A DNA stretch of 64,000 bases from Rhabdornis inornatus (lineage: Eukaryota > Chordata > Aves > Passeriformes > Rhabdornithidae): the NCBI GenBank assembly GCA_013397075.1, contig VWZS01003516.1:62001-126000 (forward strand). The letters are read 5' to 3'. The notes beneath the pieces were generated by a model. The model searched no databases and was not told where the DNA came from. It saw nothing but the letters and a program-made list of their open reading frames with translations. The position numbers and the translations under genes are program-made. This document shows positions 1-12,900 of the stretch, piece by piece (the stretch's first letter is position 1; the number at the start of each line of letters is the position of its first letter).

Positions 1-1470
1 AGCTCTAAGTTCTCAGAGGACCTGTTGGGTTTTTAGAGGGTTGTCTACATAGTGTTTGCTTGTACACAGCAGCCACAATGACATTCAGATCAGGAATCCT
101 TACCCATTTAATCCAATTTGGTACAATGTCTGCAGCCTGCCAGCTTTTAGGAACCTGAATGATGCCTGAAGTTCATAGCACAGAGGATATCCTGCCTGGA
201 GCTACTGGTATTGTAGGGATTTTCCCATCTGCCTGTTCCCAGTGTACCTATTTTACAGTTGAAAAGGTTGGTATACAGGTTGATTGATTTTCTTCTTCTT
301 TTTTTTTTTTTTTGTCATGAGGAAGATCATTATGAATAGAAAACTAGTCTTGCTCCTGACCCCAAAGAAATCTTGTCTGGAAGTACTTGAGTTGACCAAG
401 ATTTTTTTTTCTCCGCCAGGCTCCTGGAGATGTGCATGTTTTTTTATTTATTTATTTTATTTTCCCAGATAAGAATCCTGCAATCCAGATCTCCCACTGT
501 AAATGATTCATTTCCCCTCTTGGCCTGGCTGTGTGCACATGTGTCTGAGGGTAGTGAGCCAGAGCTGACCAGTGCCCCGGGACAAAGAAAGGAAAAGAAG
601 GTAAAAGGGTGGAGGAGAATAATCTCCCCAGTCTCAGGGGACGTTTTTCACTGGTTTAGGGCATTTCCACCAGAACAGTTTTGGTGATGAACAGATCATA
701 AATGTGCTTGGGGGAGGCTTGAACATCCTCAAACTCTACAAGACAAGGGTTTGGCAGGAGAGTGTGAACCAAACCTGCAAACGTCCCTCTGAGCTGGGCC
801 AAGAGGGACATCTGTAGCTGCTGCCTGTGCCAGGAGGGACCTGGATGATGTAAATTTTTATTAGGAACCTTTGTATTAAACCTAGTTTGCACAAACAGAC
901 CCTGTAACTATCAAAGGCAATAGTTCAAATCTGCCTTCATCTGTGTCCAAGTCTTCTTGCTACAAGGCATGGAGTTAGATGGGTGGGGCTGAGGGAGCTG
1001 TGGAGAAAAAACAGTATAAATTGGGGGTGGGGAAGGCTTAAAAGGAGATTTTGAGGCAATGTCAGCTTCCAGCTTTCCTCTTGGAGAAAGTGCACAGAAA
1101 AAAAAGGGAAAAATGAAAAATAGAAAGAAAAAAAGCCTTGATGAGATGTGGGCAGGGTGTTTTTGATTCTGGAGGAAGCTCTCTTCTTTCCCCAGGTTAT
1201 CCTGACCTTTTCTTCAACAATGCTTCAAAAAAATCTCTCCTTTCCTCTTAAATGCTGATTTGGGGACAGAACAGTGGCTGGATATTTTGCTCCTCCACTT
1301 CTCTGCTGGTGCTGGTGAGGGGGCTGAGCAAGAAAACACACTGGACAGCTTATAAATTACCCTCTCAACTCTCTCTTTTCAGAGCCTGTGCACACTGGCA
1401 CCAGCAGAACCAGATCTCAAGGTTGAGATCCTGAGCCCTGTCTGCCCCTTCCCTGTTGCCAGAGCTACAC
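1..1470. other. Unique non-coding sequence, no gene seen
   Basis: All six frames are broken by stops and the open frames are short and low-complexity. The stretch holds a 15-base T run at 299-313, a T-rich TTTA-like patch at about 438-468 and a purine/A-rich tract at about 1096-1135. The phenylalanine run in one short open frame is only the T run translated. Nothing supports an exon or RNA gene here. Confidence 0.6.
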
Positions 1471-1537
1471 TGGATGGATGGATGGATGGATGGATGGATG
1501 GATGGATGGATGGATGGATGGATGGATGGATGGATGG
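1471..1537. repeat. (TGGA)n tetranucleotide microsatellite
   Basis: About 16 nearly perfect copies of TGGA run without interruption. The repeat period (4) is not a multiple of three, so it translates as a repeating W-M-D-G block on the plus strand and an H-P-S-I block on the minus strand; neither is a real protein. The lack of interruptions suggests an array that is likely to vary in length between individuals. Confidence 0.97.
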
Positions 1538-4500
1538 CTCCACATCTAAATGGTCTCATTTTATGTTGTGGAGGCCAGGAGAGGTTGAAAATCAATACCA
1601 AGTTTGGTTCAAAAACTGCAGAGTTTGATTCTCCTGCTATGTCATAGAGCATCAATACTCAACAACAAGCAGCTATCAGTTGAGAATAACATCCAGCTGA
1701 GTTCAGAAAGCTGCAGCCCAGCCTGTGTCAGGGAGAAATGGTCATTATTTCTTTCTGTCCTCAGAAAAGAGCCAAAGCCTCAAGCTTTTGATGCTGCAGT
1801 TGTAGATGTGCTAAGTCACCATGTAGCCATGAACTGTGGTCAGAACTGTGTTGTGCCAATATAGACATGTCAGTCCTGGAGAGAAGAGGCTGAAAGTTTC
1901 CTTAGTTTTGATTTTCAGATTCAGTTTGCCAAGTTTTTGTTACTGACAGGCATCAGACCTGAGCCTGATGTGCCCCAGAGATGTCTTTATTCAAATGTCA
2001 AGAACCACAAGGGATGTGGAGCTCAGAGAGGAGACGAGTGGGAAGAGGGTCATGTTCTCACCTGAGATGTAGGAGCAAAGCTGGCCTGGCTTTCCATGGA
2101 GGAAAAATCACAGCAGGACTGTGCCAAAGCCATGGTGGTTCAAAGATGGCAAGTTCCAGGGGAAAACAGTGAGTCCCTTGCCTCTTCCATGCAGCTGGAT
2201 AGGACAATATTTTTGTCATACACTCCAGGATGTGATAGCTATAAGTTTATCAGGAGGTGCAGAGAGAGGGCTGGGCAGAGTGTGAGGAGTCCATGGATGA
2301 GCAGCCAACAAACCTGAGCAGCACTAAGGAGAGGGATGTGCCTTACACTCAGTGTATGCAGGAATAGCCTGAATTTCTGCCTCTGTGCCTTCCCAGAGTG
2401 ATTGTTCCCACTTTGCGCTGAGTGCTGATGAAAGGGGAAATATTCTTTGCTCAGGGAGCCTTGGAAGATGTTAGTGGAAGTTTTGGGTGAGGAGGTGAGT
2501 GAGGCTGCAGATTAATTTTAGTAGGAATCTCCTGTACAGTTGAACCCACCCCTCTTCTTTTTCTGCTGAGAGCACCCAGCCATGGGGCTGTCACTGTAGT
2601 CTGTGCAAAACCTCCTGGCAGGGAAAGCAAGCCACTTATGAAAGACTTCCTAAGGGAAATGCTTGCATCCACTGAGGTTTAGGATACTTGAAAATGTACG
2701 AAAAGGAAAAATTCTCATGTAGGACAGAGGACGGCCTGGATAAGATAAGATAAACAATCCTGTCAGGCTCTCAGAGCCTGTTTGTTTATACACCATGCTG
2801 CATCAAGTGAGGGTATAGTGACAGCATCCTCCAGCCTGCGCCTCCTCACTTGCATCTGGACATAAACCCATTGAAGAGACAGAGCCCAGCTGCAGAGCTG
2901 AGAGGGCAAGTGCACCTTTCTCCCTCATCCCCTGCTCCCCTTCCAGTCCCTCTCATCTCCCTGCTACCCCTTCCACCAGCTGTCCTCAGGAAGAACTGCC
3001 CTTTGGAGTACGTGCCTCTGACCACCCTGCACTCCCTGCTCTGGGATTACCAGCAGCAAATTTCCAAGGAATTCATTTGTCATTGCTTGCTAAATAAATG
3101 GAGTGTGATAAGAATCTGCACTCTGCTTCCATAAAAACCTGTAGATGCTGTTGCTGGTGTCCCAGTAGTTTCTCACAAGAATGCCCAAGTCACTTATTCT
3201 TCTCCATAAAAGCCGGAAAGGGCTGCCTGGCTCAGCTGCTGTGGTTGATTCTTGGGAGGGAGCCTCAGCACTTTCATTATCAGCAGTGGCCATGAAGTGC
3301 TGGACAGGGAGGGCTCAGCAGCACAGCAGGAAAAGGGTTTGATATCTGGAAATAATCTTGTAGAAGTCTCTCCTAGGCCTGAAATTCTTGGCAGCAACCT
3401 TTCATCCAAATCTCCTGAGACGGCAAGGGTCTTTCATCCTTTGGTAAAGCCGGGCAAGTTTTACATATTTTTGAAAAGCAAGTAATTTTTTTTTTAAACT
3501 CCCCATGACAGGAACCATAAAAAGAATACATCTAGTCACTTTTTATGATGGACATAAACCAACATATTCAACAAGTGATTTCCTCAATTGTCTCCTTAGG
3601 AACAGGTTTGGCTCCAGAGCACCTGAACACCAGATCTGCAGACACTTGATTGCTGCTGAAATATTTAGTTACTGCTTAAATATCTCTTCAAATTAAACCT
3701 GTGCTGCTTTGCATGTGTTAATACATTTATACTCATAAAATCTCTCTGAAGCGGGACTATATTTCAAGGGTTGGGGTACAAGGGCAGAGTAACATAAGGT
3801 CACATTTTCTGAAGAGCCTGGAGTAAATCCCAGCAGACTGAAAACCTTTCCCCTGCAATTTGTCCAGTGTCTGGGGATAACATTCACATCTCCATCCTCC
3901 AAACTTGGATTGTGCAGTGCTAAGCAGGCATCAGATAGAGCTCATTAGCTCCAGTAGTCTTTTAATTTTTCTATTATTACATAGAGTGTTTCCATTATAG
4001 AAACACCCAGCATTGGGGAGGGAGGGAATGACTTTTGTGCTTCAAATAGGTCTTCACAAAAGGGCTAAAAAAATCCCCACAGAGCACCCAAGATAACATT
4101 GTCGTCTGTAATCTTAGTAAGGCACCCAAAATGGAACACATTCTTGTTGTGAAACTCTCAGGTTGCTGTTTTGTTTGCTCCTTATGAAGAGTTAATAAAC
4201 AAAAGTGTTTGGGTTAATTTTGTCATGTGTACTGTAAGTTGCTAAGGAACACGGCTCCACTCTGCCTGAAGTCTCTGTAGTGAGACAACTGAGAGAGGCA
4301 TTAAAGTGCTGTAAAATAAACGGGATGGAGCACGTTACAGTGTACCAGGCCCTGGCCTGGCATTTGGAGCATTTTCTTTGTTTTAGGTGTAGAAAAGCCA
4401 AAGATACAGAGTCCAGCTGACATAGCAAGGGCAGATGTTGGCAGCTGTGCAGATTTGGCTGAGACATGATGCTTTGCTGGGTTGGGTGTGATGTGCAGCA

Positions 4501-7500
4501 GGAGGGTAGGCACCAAAGGGCAGAGGTGGTCAGGGAGGAAATTATCACAAGATCTGGGAGGTTTATGGACAAGATTTTTGGTCAGCAGCAGGTGGAGAGG
4601 GCTTGGTGTCTCTGAAGGTCCTACATGGTCGCCCATTGCAGCAGGGAAGGCACATCCCATGTTGTGAGGTGATACAGGGGCTGCAGTCCCACCACATTTC
4701 CCCGAGGCTTCCCAGAGAAAAGGCTCTCTGGGATGGCTTTTAGCTCCCAGCAAGGCCAGGCTGGAAGAAGGGCAAAGCTGGATTAAATGGTGACTGTGTG
4801 AGTGCTCTGAGCAGAAGCCTGTGTGTCATGGAGGGCTGAGGGAAAGGCTGTGATTTTGCCACAGCTTTCAGACAAATGGACTTCTCTTCAAAATGATGAT
4901 TATCACTGTCATATGAATGCAAATTGAGAATCATTTTCTGCAGACAAGAACAAAAAGAGATACTGTGTGTAAGATCTAATTTCACACTGAAAGCAAGTAG
5001 CAGAGAACAAGACACTGTTTTACCAGCAATAGAGATGGAGCATGTTGCTGGGCTGGGAATAACCAGGAAACACTCTTAAAAGTTTTATCACAACTCTTTT
5101 ACTTAGTTTGCAGACATTGTTCAGTTTTTGAAGAAATCCTAATCTGGATCAGAGAATTTCAATCTTAATTTGCCTCTGCCTCAGTCTCCTCCCAGGACAG
5201 GTTTTCCTCAAGAAAGAGAATGTGGTAGTTTGACCTGGGGAGGAGAATGTGGGGAGGCACATGTGTTTGGGCTGAGAATTCTAAAGGAATAATTGCATAC
5301 ATGTTGCTTAGGACCTTTTCTGTTCCAGGACTGGAGACACAGTCTGAATAAAGCAAATCAAGTTAAAAAAGTCTTACAAAAGTCTTAGAAAGCTCTTGGT
5401 CCATTTGTAAAGCAAGCCACAAGTTTTCAGCATATGTCACAGCTTTCAGAATTACAGTTTCAATGCAAACGCTCACGTGTTCAGGATACAGCTTTTCAAA
5501 TGTGAATTTCCCCCTTGAATTCAGTGACTTTAGGTAGTATCAATTCTACTGCAAATTGAGCAAGGGTTAGAGGAGAGGGGAGAGAAATGAAATCCAGGAA
5601 TACCAATCAGCCAAGACAGATGCTGGAGGAATGTGAACAGAGCAAGTTTCAAACTTTCAGGACTTCCCAGATTTCTCAGGGCTAAACTAATACTTGTCAG
5701 TGTGGAAAAAAAAGAACCAACCCATCCCAAAACTCCAAAACCTTAAGTTTTGATGAAGTGTGGATGATGACTTTTGGGTTTAGGAATCAAATTACCTCTT
5801 TCAGTACATACCTAAAGCTGTTTCCTTCCAGTAGCCAACCAGACAACCTCCAAGTGCCCACAGGCAAGACAGGAGGGAGCTCCTCGCAGCCTCTGGGGTT
5901 ATGGTTAAAAGCACCAGGCTGGAACTTCCCAAGATCCCACCAAGAATGCTTTAAAAGATACATTTATGGAGCTCATTTATGGCTTCTGCAAGCAGAGGCT
6001 GGGCAGGATGAATTTCAAACAGCTTTTGTGTAGAACACATATAGATGATGCATATCCAGTCTGTTTTATTTTGCCTGCAGTGCCTGACATAGCACTGTCT
6101 GACAATGAATCACATACATTCAAACAGTCCAGCATGCCACAGATTTAAACATGTGAGTGCCATTTCCTATTGTCCTCAGTCCAAGGGGCTGGTGGAACAT
6201 CAGGTTAAATAATAGGGCTGCTATTAATAAAGCTGGAGAGTCTGTGTTCAGCCCTGCTACATGACAAAACACATCCCTGAGGCTGAGGTTCTCTTCTGCT
6301 GACACAGGCAGCTAAATCCAGCTGTGCTGGAGCTGCTAACATGCTTCTCAACCTCACTGGAGACCCTCTAGAAATACTGAGATGGTTAAAACATGACAGA
6401 ACAGTATGACTAATGCAAACCAGGAACCCATGCTGCTTCTTAAAAATGCCGTTGTGTGTATTTCTGCTGGTGGAAGGCAGGCCAAGTCACTGGAACTGCA
6501 TCAAGTGGTTGCCTTATTTGTATGAAGTTTGCTCTGCCAAATGAATGCTTATTCCAGGGAATACATAGACAGCCTCAGATCTCAGAAGGAGGGGAGATGG
6601 GGGACACCTATTTTAAAGAGAAGCATCTTGGGAAAGTGGCAAACACAGCAGACAGGGAGGTGTCAGGGCACGGGCAGCAGAGCTGCCACCTCCCAGCAGG
6701 AGGAGGGAGCGTGAGTGACACAAAGCAGTGCAGTCCAAGGGTTGTTTGAGTGCTGTGTAATCAGCTGAAGGTGTCAGCTGGATTATAGATACTCCTGATG
6801 GCACAGTGCATGAGTATTTAAAATTAATTATACTCTAACCTGGAAGGGCAGATTTGGTGTTGTGGGTTGGCAAAACTTAACTTCCCCAGCCCAATGGTGG
6901 CTGTGCAAGGGATGAACTGGATGTGCCAACAGGAGCCAGGAAGACAGCCTTGGAGAGAAACCGAGGCCCAGCTTCATTTCTCTTGGCTGTAAGGGCTTAA
7001 CTTTGTGCCTGAGCACCTCTGCATCCTCCAAAAAGAGGCAGTGGGGGACACCTAATCCCCACCTCTGTTATGCTTTGGGGGTGTCTGTCTCCTCCAAGGT
7101 TACTTCTTGGTGCTTGGCATTGTGGAGAATGGATCCAGGGCTGCAGCACCTGAGGCCACACAAGGAAGGTTCCTCTCCTCCTCTGCGAGCACGGTGTCTC
7201 CCCTGGCTCTTGTCTTCTGCCGCTTCTCTACCTATCTTGACTTTCTCTGCATCCTGACCTTGCTCTTTGCTGGAGCTCCTTGACACCCAATCTCCCTTCC
7301 AAAAAGCAGACTAGGGAATGCTAACACCAAGCCTTTGAAAATCGACATTTTAAAATCAGTTTTTCCTTTTACACAGAGAGTAAGAAGCTGCCATATCCTT
7401 CTCATGTTTTGCTTCCCCAGACAGTGGGGATGCTGGTCTGCTTCTTCTCCCTGTTCTCATCTTTGCTTCCCACTGCAGTTGATTCCACCCACCTGCTGCA

Positions 7501-9880
7501 GATAGGTCACACAGGAAAAGAATTCATTTAAATTAGGGCTTGAATCATGCTTTAAATGGCATGTAGGCCTCTCAAGGGTGTGTCTGAGACCAACTGAATC
7601 TCAATTCATTGAAAGTTTCTTTCTGAGCAACCGAGAGAATTGAATGGGGCTGTGCTCTGCTATGTGGTGCTGAGGTTGATATGGCAACAAAGGTTCTAAA
7701 AATGATGAGATGCAAATGATATTCTCCTGTGTTATAAATAGCTGTGTCAAGTTGTTATGGAAACTGTCAAGTAAACTGGGTTAAGAAAGGCTACTTCTCT
7801 TTTGCCAAGGCTTTCTGAAACAGTCTGTGCCAGCACAGTGTGAGGAGGAACTACAAAAGCTGGGCAATGCATTGATCAGAGTCTCTACAAATGAGGTGGG
7901 ATGGCACCATAGCCTCTGTCCTTAGAGGCTGGGACTTCAAATGACATTGCTGTACCTGCTCTGTTCCTCACAACAGTGAAAATCATGATGTAGTCTCACC
8001 AGAATCCCCTCCTGGAGATCAGGGCCTTGATGCTCTGTGAAGACACAATTGTGTGGGCAGCTTTTTTTTCCCTGAAGTCTCAGAGAAAACACTCAGGTGG
8101 GTGAATGCCAGATGGAACTGCAGTCACAGCTGTGCATACAGTAAAACATTTTTGGGGCAGGCAGGTGGAAGAAGCTTCCAGCAAGATTAAAAGTGCATTT
8201 CAGTGGGTTTTGAAACCAATGTACCAACTGTGAACTGGAGGGGGCATCATATATCCTTTGATGGGAATATAAAAAAGGTGACAATCAAAGCAAACATGCT
8301 GAATTGCACTTTGGGCACCAACCTTTTGTCTTAAAGGTATTCCAGCAGTAGACAGACCCAAAACATCCAAATATTCTATGAAGGATCCTTCTATTGTTCA
8401 GCTGAAAGGTTGCTTTGACGTCTTGTTTTCAGCCCCAGTCCCTTTTGTGAGCTGCACAGAGGCATCACTTAGGTTAACCTCCCCTTGTGAGATGCCCACT
8501 ATGTTGCATTGTCAGAAGGGTGATTTTGAGATAGCACACTTGTTCTTGACTCATTTTATGTCCTGAGGAATTTTCCAGTAATGAAGTGCAATTTGATGTC
8601 TTTGAAAGATACCAGGCAGGTAAATGAACCACTCACCTATTAATGCTGTCCTGTTATTGTCACTGCATCTGTCCAAGGCCATAATTCAAGCAGTACAACT
8701 GCTTATGATATGCACAGCCTTCTTATCTTCATTTCCACAGATACAGTTATCTGGCACCTATCCCTCTCAACACAATCAAGATTAGACTCAGAGGGAATGA
8801 GGTTGTTGAAAGGTCTGCCTTTCATATTTCCAAAGACATGATAGCAAAGAGAATTTTGAAAGGGTATTCCTGAGCTGATGTACAGTGGGTATTCAATCCC
8901 TATAAAAAGCTCTCTGTCATACATTCAATACACCTTTCCAGGGCTTAGCAGTCAGCATGTGGAGTTATGCCACAAGGGGTTAGTGGAATGTACTTTGTTC
9001 CTGTGTATAAATAGCTGGCTTTTAATAAAGAGCATTCAAAAGTATGCAGAAGTGGACAGGATGTTAAGGCTGAGAAATCCTTTTCCTTTGGAGCTGTGCA
9101 AAAAAAAATTATATAAAAATTCACACATACAGAGGAAAGAAAGTAAAACACAGTGAATTGTCTTGGTGCCAGCATTACAAAAAGGGGCAAAAAAAGAAGG
9201 ACAAAAAAGTTCACCTTTGTCTCTGGGAGCAAATTTTTGCTTTTATCCCTTCAGTAAAGAAAAATTGCCATTTTCTTGGCAAAAGAATAGAATATGTGCA
9301 CAATGGGGCAAGGCTGTGTGACATGGGGGTCAAACGGTAAAAACTGTGCCCTGTAAATCATTTTTGAAAGGTAAATAAGTTACACCACACTCGTTCTGGA
9401 ATGGAGCTCCCATGCAGAAGAACCTGACAGAGCTCCTGGCCAGGAGCAAGAGATGTTGCTCGTGTCACACTGGGGAGAAACCTCAGCTGGGGGCAAGGAG
9501 GAATCTGCGGTTGAGTTGAGGGATGTAAGCACAGTGGTCAGTCCTTCTGCACCCCAGGTGTCCATCCATCTGTCTTGACCATTTCAATTATAAGGACCTC
9601 AGAGGATGGACTGTTCCTCTGTCTGGGCATGTTTGTGGCAGTAATCTCTGACTGCTATAGAGTATAAAAATATGAATAAGTAATGAGGAGTGATAAGGAA
9701 CAGATGCAACGGAGATACCAGCTGTAAAAAGACCTGAGACAGATTGATGATGCAAATATTCCTACTGAGTGGTAAAGTTTTCAGAAGGAAAGAGGAGAGG
9801 ATCAAACAGGAGAAAGGTCAAAGTACCTGATTATAGGAACTACCTGAGAGATTATGTCCAAAAGATGGAAACTCTTAGAA
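1538..9880. other. Unique non-coding sequence, no gene seen
   Basis: No reading frame here looks like a protein and no young repeat was recognised. Minor landmarks are three GATA cores in tandem at about 2739-2754, a pyrimidine-rich run at about 2917-2993 ending in an acceptor-like CAG, and an octamer motif ATGCAAAT at 7710-7717 within an AT-rich patch. None of these has supporting context such as an exon or promoter. It may be intronic or intergenic. Confidence 0.55.
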
Positions 9881-9885
9881 AACTT

Positions 9886-9918
9886 AGAAACTTTGTCTAC
9901 CAAAGTTTAAAGTTTCTA
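9886..9918. repeat. Short overlapping inverted repeats
   Basis: The arm AAACTTTG (9888-9895) is followed by a 5-base spacer and its exact reverse complement CAAAGTTT (9901-9908). A second partner, AAAGTTTCT (9910-9918), pairs with AGAAACTTT (9886-9894). The structure is small and AT-rich and could easily be chance. Confidence 0.6.
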
Positions 9919-12900
9919 TTCCTGACTTATTCCTGACTATAAAAATGGGGAAGACTGTTAGAACTGGTGCTATACCTCCAAATGAGAACAACTGAATACA
10001 AAGCAGAAGCAGAGCTACAGAATTGAACTGAGCATTCACGTTTCCTGTAGTTTTTCAGGTTGTTTTAAGGGAGACTGCAGTGAAAGAGGAACTTGGTGAC
10101 AATTTATCAGAAGTCATAGAATTCTTGAGCAGCTCCTGAGGAAAAGAAACAAGCAAAACACCCCCTGCATCTCAGGGCACTGTGCAGTGATTTTCCAGTC
10201 CTTTCCAATTGCTTCACAATGCGTAGGCTGAGCAGTGATTGGGAGCTCTTACATTTTAGTGCCAAGTTTCAGAAAGATCTTTCTCGATGTCTACTCCACC
10301 TTTGTTTCCTCTTTTCTTTGTGGTTTGGGTCTACCCAGACTCAGAAGTCAAAGAAAAGTGGATGGGCTGATTCACTAGACTTTGCACTTGAACAGCTTCA
10401 GACATTTTTCATTCATTCCAATCCTTCTTGGAGGCATTCATAATATTTTTGCTTTTTTTTCCCCCTCTTACATGTACATACAAGGCACTATCAGATAGGG
10501 TAATAATAAGCATTAAAGGAGTGTGCTTGCTCAAGTCTTCTAAGTGATGTCAGACAAAAATACAGCCCTCAGCTCAGCTCTCTGTAGTTCTGCAGCCACT
10601 CAGAGACTGCTCATGGCAACATCTCTCCTGCTCCCTGAGCTCTATCCGTTTCTTAATTTCGTGTTCTTCCTTGCACATTGTATCTCCCTGAGACCAGGAT
10701 GGATGTCCCACTTTCCTACTGCCTTTATTCCCACTGAGCCCATCTCATTTGGCATTTTTTTTTCTGAATCCAATCTGTTATCAACTATGTTCTTGAGCAT
10801 GTGGTCATCCCTGGAAATGTGATCTACTATCCCATACACCTAGGGAAAGTTGGCCCTAGAGAACAGACCCATGGTCCTTGCTGTTTTCTTGCCTGCTGGG
10901 AGCCAAAAATTCCTTGTTGAATCTTCCCAGGAGATACAGTACCTTTCAGAAATATTGTTCCCTTTTTTCTTTTTCCCAACAGTGGAAATGCTTTACATAC
11001 TTCACAGATGTGTAAGGCTGTTACGTAAAGCATCACAAGAAGGCAAGGGCCCTTGCAAATAATAAAACTGCAGGCTAGTTGAAACCAGCCCCCTTATATC
11101 ATTTTTCTTAACGAAATGTAAATGTACACCCACACAAACTATGCGTGCTCGGAGCAAAACAGTATTCCACATTCTGTGGTCAGGAGGGAGCCTGGTCCAG
11201 GGGCAGCTGCCTCACCACACTCCCTGCACAGAGCTCCTGCTGCATTTCCACACCAGGCTGGATCAGCCTGGGCATCAGCACGGGTGCTGCCAGAAGCACT
11301 GAGGCCAGGAAGTGGCTTGCCCATCCATAACTCATCAGACAGCCTCCTTGAGGATCTTCCCTCCCCTGTGGGCTCTGCAGATGTGGACTAGAAAGTGCTC
11401 AGCCTGTTTTCCTGCAAGAAGTCTTTCATGTGTCCAGGCAAACTTCCCAGGCAAAACAGGAGAGTGGTGCCTGTCCAGCCAATATTCATCCTGGACATTC
11501 TCCGTCTGAGCAGCCTGGGTCTTGTGCCCTCTTCCCTCCTACTTGGGACCAGAGCTGTCCCATTTTCACACTGTCTTTTCCACCATGCATAGGCCTGGTT
11601 TAAATATGGAATAAAAATAATAACCCTACCTTCCACCACTCCCTCCAGAAAAGTAAAGGCATGGCAAACTTGGAGCAACACTTTAGTGGGCATCTCAAAA
11701 TGCCTGCCGCAAAATCACTGCCAAAGAAGTGACAGGGCAACTTGCAGGATGAGACATTTCTTAATATGATATCCAGGAAACTGTTTAATGTGACTACCTT
11801 CAATCAAATTAATTGTCTATTATTCAATTAAAAATAAGGAAGTAAAGAGACAAAACCTTATTTAATTTCTTTCTGTCATCAGCCAATGTAATCTTCAGTT
11901 TAATGAAACGGATGGGTTGTCTTCACATGAATAAAGAATTTTTCCTCAGGCCACATACTCCAGTCATCACTGGGGGCTGGGAAAATCTCAGTTCCATTAA
12001 CAAAGGAGAAGTCCAAAGGTGCTGCTCTGCAGATGGGATAGGACAATTCCCCATTGCTATTAAAGTTCCTTAACTGGAAAAGGTACACTTGGGCTTGCAG
12101 AGGGACAACATAGCCCATTTTCTGAGAAAAATTACTTCCTTTTCTCACATATATTTGGTGGCAATTCATTTCCTCTCCTCTTCCCAGAGGTTTTATATGC
12201 AGTTGTTTCATAATTTGCTGTCAGATCCCAGGAACTGCAGAATGGACAGAGACAGAAGCTCAAGAAGAAATTAAGAAATTCTTCCACTGAGCAAGGATGC
12301 ACTGGCTCCAACCTTGTATCCAGGAAAACTGCACAGGAACAGGGAGCCTCACCCTCTGCAGTGAACCTGGAAGAGGAACACAGGCTGCATGCAACCTGCC
12401 TCTCTGCTTCTCCCACCTCTGGACAGCAACTCAGGGCCAGGGTTAGTTTCCCTGGAATTATACTCCTTGAGGCAGTATTAGAAAGCCTCACTTTCATGGT
12501 TTTGCCCCATGTAATCCCCAGCTAAGACCCTTTCTCTAACAGAATTAAAGAACATAATTTGAACTGCACCTCTCTGTTTCCTGCACCTACACACAATGTT
12601 CATGGTCTAGTTGGAGAAGATGAAGTTCAATAAATGGTTAGTTAAATTAGACTGGAAAAAGGACAGCCAGTGGGAACAGGGAAGATAAGGAAGGGTTCTA
12701 TTGGACATGGTACACCAGGGTATCCCAGCTAATCTAGATGCTGATGGAGCTGGTGATGGCTGTTCCAGTCTCTGTGCCCTACAGCAGCACAGAAAAAGGT
12801 GGCCAGGAGTCACCTGTTCCAAGAGTGTCCCTTTCATTTTGACTTCAGTTCTAATGTCCACTGCAGTTCAGTGAGTGTGTACACACATTTTATCAACATT

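Noticed and set aside
284..472. Phe-rich frame resembling a membrane segment
   Set aside because: It comes from T runs in low-complexity DNA.
1008..1020. TATA-box-like 'cagtataaattggg'
   Set aside because: No initiator, CpG content or downstream exon; AT-rich motifs of this kind occur throughout the window.
1365..1655. Repeating HPSI / WMDG peptides
   Set aside because: Translation of the (TGGA)n microsatellite.
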